Below are positions 1 to 7,121 of a stretch of DNA of 11,267 bases, in pieces. Both the position numbers and the translations under genes were made by a program. This DNA comes from Syntrophaceae bacterium UBA3084 (GTDB lineage Bacteria > Desulfobacterota > Syntrophia > Syntrophales > UBA6807). How positions within the stretch are numbered: the stretch's first letter is position 1; every line of letters starts with the position of its first letter. The DNA is taken from assembly GCA_002367335.1 (NCBI GenBank), contig DFBI01000207.1, positions 1 through 11,267 of the forward strand, read 5' to 3'. Below the pieces are notes generated by a model. It searched no databases, was not told where the DNA came from, and was given only the letters and a program-made list of their open reading frames with translations.

Positions 1-282
1 ATTGACGCGCCGGAACTCCATAAGCGGATCGACTGCTGTCTCCCTCATCACGTGGACCCGCGCGGCGAGATGCACCACCGCATCCATACCATTCAAGGCT
101 GGAACCCAGTCAGTATTACTATCTATGTCTCCAACTGCGAAATACTCGCACGCTGGATTTTTAATAGCTATATGTTGGGAGTCGCGCACACTTCCTCGCA
201 CTTCCTTGCCCGCATCTGCCAGCACGCCGCACAAACCACGCCCTATAAATCCGTTTGCACCGGTCACAAGGATGTTCTTCAC
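1..282 (-). CDS. NAD-dependent sugar epimerase/dehydratase, N-terminal part (cut by window edge)
   Basis: Only the first 94 codons are inside the window; the gene continues beyond position 1. The reading starts with GTG at 282, three bases after the stop of the glycosyltransferase upstream, and no other in-frame start is possible because that stop is in frame. Residues 4-14 read ILVTGANGFIG, the Rossmann nucleotide-binding glycine motif (G8, G11, G14) of extended short-chain dehydrogenases. Residues 71-79 read HLAARVHVM, the strand-4 motif usual in this family. By resemblance it belongs with the UDP-sugar 4-epimerase/dehydratase group found in O-antigen loci (WbpV/Gne-like), which interconverts nucleotide sugars in the cytoplasm; the exact substrate cannot be told from this piece. 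The catalytic Tyr-x-x-x-Lys lies outside the window. No strong ribosome binding site precedes the GTG, so translation is probably coupled to the upstream gene. Confidence 0.88.
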   Translation of the reverse strand, partial: MKNILVTGANGFIGRGLCGVLADAGKEVRGSVRDSQHIAIKNPACEYFAVGDIDSNTDWVPALNGMDAVVHLAARVHVMRETAVDPLMEFRRVN

Positions 283-285
283 GGG

Positions 286-1413
286 TCAATTACCAAGCAA
301 TTCTTCATATAATGCGAGAGTAGCACGAACTACGAGTTCTTCCGAGAACTCATTTACTGCGATTTCCCGGCTTGCCTTACCCATCCTCTGTCGCAATTCC
401 CTGTTTTGCAGCAACGTAGCCAATGCCTGGGCAAGCCGCTCCGGGTCTTTTGGAGGGACTATAAAGCCATTGACACCGTTTCTGACAATTTCTCTGCAAC
501 CACGCACATCAGTGGCAACTAACGGTAACCCGGCAGATGCAGCTTCCAGCAGACACTTAGGAATTCCTTCCCTGTAGGATGATGGAAGCACTGCCACATG
601 ACATTGCTGCAACAACCGGGGGATATTCTCCCTATGACCCAGCCAGATTATCTCTCCTTTCTCATGCCAGCCAGTCAGGATTTCCTCAGGAATGGAGGCG
701 GGATTATCCGGATCAGGCCGCCCGGCCAGAATCACCCGGCCTGGCATACCCCGGTTCTTTAACAATTTAGACGCTTCCACAAGATCTCCCACACCCTTAT
801 CCCAGAGCATGCGTGAGGCAAGTATTGCCTTGGGCTCACCCTCTGCTTCAGGAACAGGAGAAAAAAGGTCTGTATTCACACCTGATCCACGGATGAGGAC
901 AGCCTTTTCCGGAATGATTATTTTGCGATCAATGAATGTCTGCCGGTCCTCGGGATTCTGGAAAATCCCCCGGCAGTTCCTGCAGGAAAATGCAAACCAA
1001 AAAAAAGGCGTGATCAGGCTGCGGAGAAAAAAGGCCTTTTTCCCTTTGGCGATAAAGACATACCCCAGACCAGTCAGGGCGTTGACAATTGCTTTTATGC
1101 CCGCAAACCGCGCTGCCAGGGAGCCGTAAAGTATCGGTTTGATCGCTACCTGATGAACCAGGTCAGGTTTTTCAGTTGAATAGATTTGGTATAATTCATA
1201 AATCGCTTTTATTTCACAGAGAGGATTTCTGGAACTTCTTCGCAAGCCGATGGGGATCAGTCTGAAACCTTGTGTCCTAATGCGATCGCCGTGATCCTGA
1301 ACCCGAGTGGCAACAAGCACCTCGTGGCCCGCTGCCTGGGCAGCTCTGGCCAGAGGCAGACGGTGGGACCAGAAATACCAATCCTCGGTAACCAGAAAGA
1401 GGATTTTGCGCAT
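286..1413 (-). CDS. Glycosyltransferase family 4 (GT-B fold)
   Basis: A complete 375-residue protein of normal length for a GT4 retaining glycosyltransferase, acting at the inner face of the membrane to add one sugar to a lipid-linked repeat unit. The N-terminal domain starts MRKILFLVTEDWYFWSHRLP, as in PglA-like enzymes that begin with a short strand and a W/F-x-x-HR segment. The C-terminal nucleotide-sugar domain has R201 and K206 in the usual diphosphate-binding position (ASRMLWDKG) and the E-x7-E motif at E282 and E290 (REGIPKCLLEAASAGLP). The ATG at 1413 has GAAGG at 1426-1422, eight bases upstream. It lies 46 bp after the asparagine synthase remnant and 3 bp before the epimerase, as in an operon. 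A run of eight T (plus-strand A8 at 999-1006) codes for part of residues 136-139. Donor and acceptor sugars are not predictable. Confidence 0.93.
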   Translation of the reverse strand: MRKILFLVTEDWYFWSHRLPLARAAQAAGHEVLVATRVQDHGDRIRTQGFRLIPIGLRRSSRNPLCEIKAIYELYQIYSTEKPDLVHQVAIKPILYGSLAARFAGIKAIVNALTGLGYVFIAKGKKAFFLRSLITPFFWFAFSCRNCRGIFQNPEDRQTFIDRKIIIPEKAVLIRGSGVNTDLFSPVPEAEGEPKAILASRMLWDKGVGDLVEASKLLKNRGMPGRVILAGRPDPDNPASIPEEILTGWHEKGEIIWLGHRENIPRLLQQCHVAVLPSSYREGIPKCLLEAASAGLPLVATDVRGCREIVRNGVNGFIVPPKDPERLAQALATLLQNRELRQRMGKASREIAVNEFSEELVVRATLALYEELLGN

Positions 1414-1459
1414 CCGCTTTACCTTCTACCCCAAGCAGTGTCCGTAACACGGAGCATCA

Positions 1460-1810
1460 TTATTTTAACTTAACACTTTCCAACCATCCCTGGAACATCA
1501 AGACATCCCAGAGATGATACGCCCAGTTTCTTTTACCTGATAAATGTTCCGCCCACTTTTCGTGGATCGGTTGAGGATTAAAAAACTCTTCCTGCCGCAG
1601 CCTTGTCTCATCCAGCAAGGCCTCTGCCCATTCGCGCAAAGGGCCACGCAGCCATGAATCTATTGGTATGCCAAATCCGCTTTTGGGCCGTTCAACCAAT
1701 TCCTTTGGAACATATTTGTACAGCACCTGCCGCAGTATCCATTTCCCCTGGCCATTTCTGATCTTCATAGATAGAGGGAGGCATTCATCCGGGAGATAAC
1801 AGCAGTCATC
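1460..1810 (-). pseudogene. asnB: Asparagine synthase (glutamine-hydrolysing) C-terminal remnant
   Basis: From the ATG at 1768 to the stop at 1460 there are 102 codons that read as the very C-terminus of an AsnB-type amidotransferase: SMKIRNGQGKWILR, ERPKSGFGIPIDSWLRGPLR and LWDVLMFQGWLE are hallmark segments of that family. The whole enzyme is usually around 600 residues, so the glutaminase domain and most of the synthetase domain are absent. Upstream of the ATG the frame stays open to a TGA at 1813-1811 and reads YLPDECLPLSMKIR. In the family, YLPDD and LPLSMKIR are normally separated by about 40 residues that include VKVDR, so this looks like a join left by an internal deletion. AsnB homologues are common in exopolysaccharide loci, where they may amidate a sugar acid. 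With both catalytic sites missing this piece should be inactive; whether it is translated is unknown. Confidence 0.85.
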
Positions 1811-1850
1811 TCATTTGCGCTTTGTACTGCGGAAGGGCTAAAAAAACCGG

Positions 1851-2978
1851 TTATGCCACACATTTGTAAAGTTCCTCATACCGTTTGACAACAGAAGGCA
1901 GACTGAAATTTTCTTTGATCCGCAACCGTGCGTTATCTCCAAGTTTTTGGCGCTTATCTTTGCCAATTTTAATTAATTCGCTCCACGCACCAGCCAGTGC
2001 ATGGGGGTCTTTTGGAGGTACAACTTTCCCTGTATCTCCTACGATTAATGCAGAATCCCCTACATCAGTTACCACACACGGCACGCCACATGCCATTGCC
2101 TCACCAACTACGTTAGGAAAACCTTCGCCATAAGAAGAAGAAGAAGAAGCGATGTCGAGGGCAGTCATAATCCGCGGAATATTATCGCGTCTCCCAAGCA
2201 GATGAAAATATTCAGACCAACCGGCATCTTTAATCCACGATGACAATTGATAATTTCCCCATGTAATATCATCACCACAGAGCAAAAACTGTACATCCTT
2301 GGTTTCTGTGTGCAGCAAAGCCGCCGCCTTTATAAAATTGCGATGGTCCTTTTGCAGATCAAAACGCCCCACCATACCGATAAGCATAGTATCTTCAGGA
2401 ATACATAGCTCCTGCCTTACCAGAGTCCCTCCCTCTAAATCCGGCTTAAAGAGGTTCAAATCAAAGCCATTGGGAATAACCACCATCCTGTCAGGGTCAT
2501 AACCAAGGGCTATATGCACCCTCTTTGATGCCTCTGAGCAGCAGACAATCTTCACCGGCAGCCAGCGGGAAAACCGAGCGCAGGCCTTTGCCGTCCAAAT
2601 AGTGGTGCGTTTGTTCCCTTCAGGGTCAAGGTTGCTGTGACGAATCCCCCAAACAACGGGGATGTTTCCAGCCAATTTTGCCGCCAGACCGCCCACAAGA
2701 TCGGAATGATACATCCATGTCTGGATAAGATCGGGCGTGTATTTTTTTAACCAGCGGGCCAATTTAAAGACCATTCGCGGATCAGGAACCCCGCTTTTTA
2801 TGCCGAGTGCTTCTACCGGTATCCCTAACGCCTGAATCCTTTTTCCAATTGGACCAATATCGGTAAATGACATAACCTGTATTTCAAACTTATCCCGGTT
2901 CATCCGTGAGACAAGTTTGTAAAGCATCATTTCGGCTCCGCCAGTGGAAAGGCCGGTGATGAAGTGTAGTATTTTCAT
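1851..2978 (-). CDS. Glycosyltransferase family 4, WbnK-like
   Basis: A complete 375-residue GT4 enzyme. It opens with MKILHFITGLSTGGAE, the glycine-rich acceptor-domain loop (G14, G15) of the WbnK-like O-antigen glycosyltransferases. In the C-terminal domain R205 and K210 (GRFDLQKDH) sit in the donor phosphate site. The E-x7-E motif is E285 and E293 (YGEGFPNVVGEAMACG), followed by VTDVGDSALIVGDTG. A run of five serines encoded by TCT repeats (plus-strand AAG repeats, 2132-2149) lies just before the motif at residues 278-282. The ATG at 2978 overlaps the stop of the upstream gene by four bases (ATGA), showing translational coupling. The stop at 1851 lies 37 bp before the reading frame of the asparagine synthase remnant. 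Expected role: cytoplasmic transfer of one sugar in repeat-unit assembly. The specific sugar cannot be assigned. Confidence 0.93.
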   Translation of the reverse strand: MKILHFITGLSTGGAEMMLYKLVSRMNRDKFEIQVMSFTDIGPIGKRIQALGIPVEALGIKSGVPDPRMVFKLARWLKKYTPDLIQTWMYHSDLVGGLAAKLAGNIPVVWGIRHSNLDPEGNKRTTIWTAKACARFSRWLPVKIVCCSEASKRVHIALGYDPDRMVVIPNGFDLNLFKPDLEGGTLVRQELCIPEDTMLIGMVGRFDLQKDHRNFIKAAALLHTETKDVQFLLCGDDITWGNYQLSSWIKDAGWSEYFHLLGRRDNIPRIMTALDIASSSSSYGEGFPNVVGEAMACGVPCVVTDVGDSALIVGDTGKVVPPKDPHALAGAWSELIKIGKDKRQKLGDNARLRIKENFSLPSVVKRYEELYKCVA

Positions 2979-4009
2979 ACAACTAAATCTCGCAGGTAAC
3001 GGGCAAGTTGTGGAACAACCACATCAATACTAAAATACTTTTCAACAACGTTCCTGCCATTTATCCCCATACTTGCCCGTTTTCCCTCGTCTCCAAGCAA
3101 ACCAACCAGTGCTTCAGCCCAATCCTTTTGATTTGACGCACCTAATCCGACAGTACATAGAGATAACACTTGTGAATTCATACCAACGGGAGATACTACA
3201 ACCGGCACACCGCACGCCATGTATTGGAGCATTTTGAAGCTGCACTTACCTCGCTCCCAGGCTGAGTCGGCTAATGGCATAATCCCGATTGACATACCCT
3301 GAATCCCTTTTACTTCGTTTTTAGGCGACCATGGAATAAAATCAATCCTTTCTTTCTGAATGCTATGAAAAGTTGGCCTAGCATCAGCAATAATGCGCAA
3401 GATTACATCAGGGCAGGCCTTGAGCACTATTGCCAGAGCAGGCTCGATTTCATAAAGATATTTGAGATTACCGCTTGTTCCTGTCCATCCAATAACTTCA
3501 CGCTTACTTGCGTCCATTGCCTTCTTTGGGAAGTACCGTTTTGTATCCACCGCTGTCGGGATAACCCTGACGTTTTTATTCCATTGGCTAAAAATATCCC
3601 CCAAATAGTCATTGCCACAAATAATTAAATCGCATCGGCGCGCAAGACGCTCAGCAAAGCGCCCTCCTCTGTATAAAAAAATGGCATCATCCACATCCAG
3701 GACACGCGGACGTTTAGTCAAGGGTTCGAGCGTCAAAAAAGTAGAAACAAGCTCACGCTGAAGAAATGTTATATCATAATGATGTGTAGCCAGGACGGCG
3801 GGAATGCGTACAGTAAGTGCAGCGCCACCCCAGAGTGGCCGTAGCCATTTCGCTGCAGGGGGATACTTTGATACGTGCGGGATGAATTCATGCATAAGCA
3901 CGCCGTTTTCTCGCAACGCTGGAATCAATTGACGCACACGAAACCGTGTGGACGGCACGTTTATTCCACCAGTAAGAGCTGCTACTCTCACTCCATCAGC
4001 GGCACTCAT
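2975..4009 (-). CDS. Glycosyltransferase, divergent GT4/group 1
   Basis: I place the start at the ATG at 4009 (MSAADGVRVAAL), which has GGAAA at 4019-4015 just upstream and gives 344 residues. The frame extends to a TTG at 4051, but that would add 14 polar residues and deepen the overlap with the preceding gene from 14 to 56 bp. The protein has the two-domain layout of GT-B glycosyltransferases: an N-terminal segment with PSTRFRVRQLIPAL (residues 19-32), a VLDVDDAIF motif near 103-111, and a C-terminal domain with GWTGTSGNLKYL and WERGKCSFKMLQYMACGVPV (251-270). The usual E-x7-E pair is replaced here: the aligned positions are Gly and Gln. That is seen in this GKCSFKxLQYMA-type subgroup as I recall it, and does not by itself mean loss of activity. 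Its stop overlaps the next gene's ATG by four bases. Confidence 0.85.
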   Translation of the reverse strand: MSAADGVRVAALTGGINVPSTRFRVRQLIPALRENGVLMHEFIPHVSKYPPAAKWLRPLWGGAALTVRIPAVLATHHYDITFLQRELVSTFLTLEPLTKRPRVLDVDDAIFLYRGGRFAERLARRCDLIICGNDYLGDIFSQWNKNVRVIPTAVDTKRYFPKKAMDASKREVIGWTGTSGNLKYLYEIEPALAIVLKACPDVILRIIADARPTFHSIQKERIDFIPWSPKNEVKGIQGMSIGIMPLADSAWERGKCSFKMLQYMACGVPVVVSPVGMNSQVLSLCTVGLGASNQKDWAEALVGLLGDEGKRASMGINGRNVVEKYFSIDVVVPQLARYLRDLVV

Positions 4010-5330
4010 GAAAGTTTCCGATTGATTGCTTTTTGGCTTGGGCTCTATCAAGTAGCCACATGTTAATGACCGCTACCGGGAAGAAAAGCATCCAAAGATG
4101 TCCGAACTGGTTCAAATACGGATTTGTGGCTTCAGCCACCAATGCCCCGCAAAAACCTGCCAACATGGGTACCATGTGCAGACTCAACGTCGTCCTCGCC
4201 GCAATGACACGGACTCCTGTCCACAATATCCAGATAACACCGGACATATAAAGAATAAATCCTACTATTCCCGTCTGGAAAAGTAGCGCAACATACCTCA
4301 GTTCGTAATTCCACGGCTTCTCGGGATCACGGATATACTTGTCACTTCCCACTCCCAGGCCTGCCCCGAAGACGGGTCGTTCGGAAACGCCTTCCATAAG
4401 CGCCGAAAATTGCTCTGCACGTATCATTGCACTCTCGTCATGTTTAAAATCAAAGGCTTCCGCGAAGTCCCGCAGTAAGCTGTGCGTCTCCCAACCCATG
4501 ATACCTCCCAGGGAGTATGCAGCAACCCATGCAATAGCAGCCATCACGAACAGGGCCTTTACTAAGCTCAGGATGGCGTTCCTACGCTCTTTTCGGCGCA
4601 GAAAACTCGCTAATGCAACCAGGATAAATGGGGTTAGAAACAAGATCAATAACAGTACATGCCTCTGTCCAACCATCACGGCTATCAGGCTGAGTACCGT
4701 ACAAAACCACAGCTCTGCACGCGGTACTGGACGATTTTTCCCCGAATAAACGGCCAGACAACCTACCATAAAAGGCAATAGAAAGATCAGTGAAGATAAT
4801 ACACGCGGCGTATATGATAACTCATTTGTCAGTCCATTCTCCGAAAATGCCATTACAATATATTCGAACCCTGGCAACGTAAGACCCATAACCGACAACA
4901 CCTGCAAAATTACAAGCACTGACATTGGAATTGTACAAAAGATTAATATCCTTAGCACGTTAACTAGAGAACCATGTGTCCTAATTAGGGTGACAAGAAC
5001 CATGTAAGCAATCGGATAAAGGACGTATAGTTTTATGATGGGCAAAACTCTCACAGCGCCATTGATATGCCCCCAAAAAATGAATAACAATCCGAGACAC
5101 AAATAAAATATCCACCAAAAAAAAACCGTCTTGTGCAGCCCAAGCCTCCAGTTCAAATGGAACATTACCCAAAACGCACATACTCCGATTAATGCTAAAA
5201 ATCCGTTTTTAATCGATTGCAAAATGGCTGGGAAGAGTATAACGATTACCAAGAACGCATATAGTACACTGCTGGAGATCCAGCCGACTTTTCCTGGTTG
5301 CTGTTGCAAACCTATTTTCCCTCTATTCAC
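3996..5330 (-). CDS. O-antigen ligase / polymerase family membrane protein
   Basis: A hydrophobic protein of 444 residues with about twelve membrane segments and one long loop before the last third, the topology of the Wzy_C / O-antigen ligase superfamily (WaaL and Wzy). The loop reads RAEQFSALMEGVSERPVFGAGLG and then PWNYELRYVALLFQTGIVGFILY, matching the conserved R...G..PxFGxGLG...E..Y...L...G..G pattern. VGQRHVLLL near the middle is the usual arginine-containing region. Start choice: GTG at 5330 is preceded by GAAGGA at 5342-5337 with six bases between; the longer TTG at 5351 has no binding site. Family members either polymerise the lipid-linked repeat units or transfer the chain to lipid A or another acceptor at the periplasmic face. 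Sequence alone does not separate the two. Because the neighbouring Wzy-like gene looks truncated, this one could be the working polymerase. A T9 tract (5117-5125) encodes residues around VFFWW. Confidence 0.85.
   Translation of the reverse strand: MNRGKIGLQQQPGKVGWISSSVLYAFLVIVILFPAILQSIKNGFLALIGVCAFWVMFHLNWRLGLHKTVFFWWIFYLCLGLLFIFWGHINGAVRVLPIIKLYVLYPIAYMVLVTLIRTHGSLVNVLRILIFCTIPMSVLVILQVLSVMGLTLPGFEYIVMAFSENGLTNELSYTPRVLSSLIFLLPFMVGCLAVYSGKNRPVPRAELWFCTVLSLIAVMVGQRHVLLLILFLTPFILVALASFLRRKERRNAILSLVKALFVMAAIAWVAAYSLGGIMGWETHSLLRDFAEAFDFKHDESAMIRAEQFSALMEGVSERPVFGAGLGVGSDKYIRDPEKPWNYELRYVALLFQTGIVGFILYMSGVIWILWTGVRVIAARTTLSLHMVPMLAGFCGALVAEATNPYLNQFGHLWMLFFPVAVINMWLLDRAQAKKQSIGNFHECR
4015..4019 (-). 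promoter_or_regulatory. Ribosome binding site that decides the start of the 2975-4009 glycosyltransferase
   Basis: On the minus strand GGAAA is followed by five bases and then ATG at 4009. This supports the internal ATG over the TTG at 4051. It lies inside the last codons of the upstream O-antigen ligase/polymerase gene, as expected for coupled translation. Confidence 0.55.
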
Positions 5331-5336
5331 GTTCAG

Positions 5337-5342
5337 TCCTTC
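5337..5342 (-). promoter_or_regulatory. Ribosome binding site deciding the GTG start at 5330
   Basis: GAAGGA on the minus strand with a six-base spacer to GTG. The competing TTG at 5351 has only a pyrimidine-rich run upstream. The site lies just past the stop of the preceding gene (5350-5348). Confidence 0.6.
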
Positions 5343-5347
5343 ACTAA

Positions 5348-5848
5348 TCAAGAAAAAGGAGTATAGACCTTATGGACATAACGAGGTAATATCCGCTCGT
5401 TTATAAAGCAAAGCATCCTTCGCAAGGCTTTTAAACAAATATCAAGGCATATATTAGCGAGTACTTTGACAAAAAAAACTAGACTAATCCAGCCACCGAT
5501 CGATAGAATACCCGTACCATAATAAAAGACCGCCAAACCTTTGGTCTCCTTTTTAGCCTCTTGAAATAGTGCATGCCTGTCCAGCACCGCACCCTGTAAT
5601 ACAAGCCTTGGGGAAAACATCAAAGCCCCTACCAGGAAGGAAAAAAGAGACAAAAATATAATAATGTATGTATAAACACTTATGCTTGTCAACATGACCA
5701 TAAGGCTCAAATGATAGAGCGAGATAGAAACCAGATTAATCCCGAGGCAAAGCCCTATAGGCGCAAAGAAATCGCCATAAACCAATCTGACAAAATAAAA
5801 GCTGAAATAGGCCAGTAGACCTAAAATTACGAAGATCAGGATATCCAT
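5348..5848 (-). CDS. Short membrane protein, probable N-terminal fragment of a Wzy-like repeat-unit polymerase
   Basis: The ATG at 5848 has GGAG at 5860-5857 with an eight-base spacer and follows the methyltransferase stop by five bases; an upstream GTG at 5875 is less likely. The 166-residue product has four likely membrane segments (about 2-23, 29-50, 57-80 and 108-130) separated by short loops, including FYFVRLVYGDFFAPIGLCL. That arrangement resembles the beginning of oligosaccharide repeat-unit polymerases, which are usually about 400-480 residues. After residue 130 the character changes to KALRRMLCFINERILPRY and stops at 5348, with no periplasmic loop or C-terminal helices. A T8 tract (plus-strand A8, 5471-5478) sits at the point where the hydrophobic pattern ends; shifting frame there gives only a dozen more codons. 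I infer a truncated polymerase gene, probably non-functional, but a genuine small membrane protein cannot be excluded. Confidence 0.55.
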   Translation of the reverse strand: MDILIFVILGLLAYFSFYFVRLVYGDFFAPIGLCLGINLVSISLYHLSLMVMLTSISVYTYIIIFLSLFSFLVGALMFSPRLVLQGAVLDRHALFQEAKKETKGLAVFYYGTGILSIGGWISLVFFVKVLANICLDICLKALRRMLCFINERILPRYVHKVYTPFS

Positions 5849-5853
5849 AAAAG

Positions 5854-6807
5854 TCACTCCATCCTTCGCGCCCACACCGTCATCCTGCCAGCTTGGCCAA
5901 AAAGACTTAAAACATAGGCAAATGGATACAGCATCAGATTACCGGCAACCCCTATGTTGGGAAAATTTACAAGGTAGCTTGCCAGCCTGGACCGGGGCAT
6001 TTTATCTTGCAGGCAATACCCTAAGCTCACAACCAAGTTTGTTAAAATTCGCTGGTCAAACACCTTTTCCCTCCGCCATCCCGTCTTGGCCAAAAGCATT
6101 TCAAGGGTCCGGGGGGTATAGTGGTAAAGATGGGTCGGCACTTGTAGTGCGTACCAGGCATCTTTGAACATACGAAATTCCAGAGCAGCGGCATTCGGTA
6201 CGGAAATAGCCAACCACCCACCGGGCTTGACCCACCGGCGTAATTTCTTCAAGGCGAGCAGCGGATTATGCAGATGCTCCAAGACCATCCATCCAACAAC
6301 AAGATCATATAAATAATCGGGCTCTGGAGCTCCCTCAATGCTTCCCATGTATACTGGATATCCCAATAAACGCGCGGAATTGGCTGCATCTTCGGAGGGT
6401 TCGATACCTTCCACTTCCCAACCCTGGCAGGCCATCCTGTGAAGAAACGCACCGGAGGCGCAGCCAACCTCGAGCATTCGTCCCGGCGGTAAAGGTGGCA
6501 GACACTGTGTATTAAATTGAAAAACTCTTTTTAAAAGACGTTTCCATGGCGGTAGCGGTCCATCTGACAACTTGGTATGGTCAACACGGGTGCCATGATA
6601 AGGACCGTAATCATCTGGATAATAGTAACCGATGGTTCTCGGTGTTGGCCGAGGGTTTGTACGCATCAGTCCACAAGTACGGCACTTGACCACTGTGAAT
6701 TCACCTGGCAGATTATGGAGCCGATCCCGGCCAACCAGAATAGTCTCATCTTCCGGTGGACAACCGAGAGGACACTTCATATTTTCTAATAGGACTTCAG
6801 GCGGCAT
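5854..6807 (-). CDS. Class I SAM-dependent methyltransferase with N-terminal zinc ribbon
   Basis: A 317-residue protein from ATG 6807 (a GTG directly in front at 6810 is an alternative; GGGAAA lies upstream of both). Residues 12-16 (CPLGC) and 42-45 (CRTC) form a four-cysteine zinc-binding module of the kind that precedes many sugar and peptide methyltransferases. The Rossmann methyltransferase core follows: motif I EVGCASG at 113-119, the acidic residue after strand 2 in GIEPSED (E136), and VLEHLHNP then VKPGGWLAISVPN, all standard for class I enzymes. A C-terminal extension of about 90 residues carries HLYHYTPRTLEMLLAKTG, common in methyltransferases of exopolysaccharide loci. Expected job: methylation of a sugar or its linkage in the repeat unit, or capping of the chain. 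It heads the tightly packed gene run down to position 1. Confidence 0.9.
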   Translation of the reverse strand: MPPEVLLENMKCPLGCPPEDETILVGRDRLHNLPGEFTVVKCRTCGLMRTNPRPTPRTIGYYYPDDYGPYHGTRVDHTKLSDGPLPPWKRLLKRVFQFNTQCLPPLPPGRMLEVGCASGAFLHRMACQGWEVEGIEPSEDAANSARLLGYPVYMGSIEGAPEPDYLYDLVVGWMVLEHLHNPLLALKKLRRWVKPGGWLAISVPNAAALEFRMFKDAWYALQVPTHLYHYTPRTLEMLLAKTGWRREKVFDQRILTNLVVSLGYCLQDKMPRSRLASYLVNFPNIGVAGNLMLYPFAYVLSLFGQAGRMTVWARRME

Positions 6808-6848
6808 CACTTCTCATTTCCCGCGACAAATAGCCCTCTCTTAGGTAA

Positions 6849-7053
6849 CTGAAATTTCACCGTTTTTAAAATTTCAACTAGCTGTTTTTATTGAATAAAA
6901 TTAATTGCTTCTCTCTTGGGAAAGGTTTTTCTGGTATGGAATCTAAACATCGCAATGCCGCATTTTGGGCAACCTATTGAAATAGCTATAAATTATGAAA
7001 AATACTTATGATCTGCCTTTCCCAAAAACTGTAGAAAAACAGTGAAACTTCAG
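6849..7053. mobile_element. Probable 205-bp MITE with terminal inverted repeats and 8-bp target duplication
   Basis: The left end reads CTGAAATTTCACCGTTTTT (6849-6867). The right end, read inward on the other strand, is CTGAAGTTTCACTGTTTTT (7053-7035). They agree at 17 of 19 positions. Immediately outside, the same eight bases TTAGGTAA occur on both sides (6841-6848 and 7054-7061), as a target-site duplication would. The inside is AT-rich and encodes no transposase. It also contains a second, inner inverted pair, TTGGGAAAGG at 6916-6925 and its complement at 7016-7025, so the RNA could fold into a long interrupted hairpin. Element plus one duplication adds 213 bp, a multiple of three. The parent family is unknown; an 8-bp duplication is made by several, including ISL3 and IS66 types. 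Caution: three bases next to each end (TAA/TTA) also fit the inverted repeat, so the exact border is a choice. Confidence 0.7.
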
Positions 7054-7099
7054 TTAGGTAAAACAGAATATTTTTGAAAATAGTGAAAGAAATATTCAT
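6986..7099 (-). CDS. Possible small hydrophobic peptide, disrupted by the MITE
   Basis: A 37-codon frame with an excellent ribosome binding site (GAAAGGAGAG, GGAG at 7108-7105, five bases before ATG 7099). It starts MNISFTIFKNILFYLTEV and ends inside the mobile element at 6986. Removing the element and one copy of its TTAGGTAA duplication keeps the frame and gives a 29-codon product ending FYLREGYLSREMRSDAA. Its stop falls a few bases inside the methyltransferase gene, an overlap typical of coupled genes. It follows the flippase stop by 22 bp. I recognise no family; it may be a remnant of a larger gene, a leader, or chance. Confidence 0.3.
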   Translation of the reverse strand: MNISFTIFKNILFYLTEVSLFFYSFWERQIISIFHNL

Positions 7100-7121
7100 A
7101 ATCTCTCCTTTCTTATACCTC

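Noticed and set aside
2..577. Plus-strand frame of 191 codons at the window start
   Set aside because: Shadow of the minus-strand epimerase and glycosyltransferase, which have clear motifs and binding sites.
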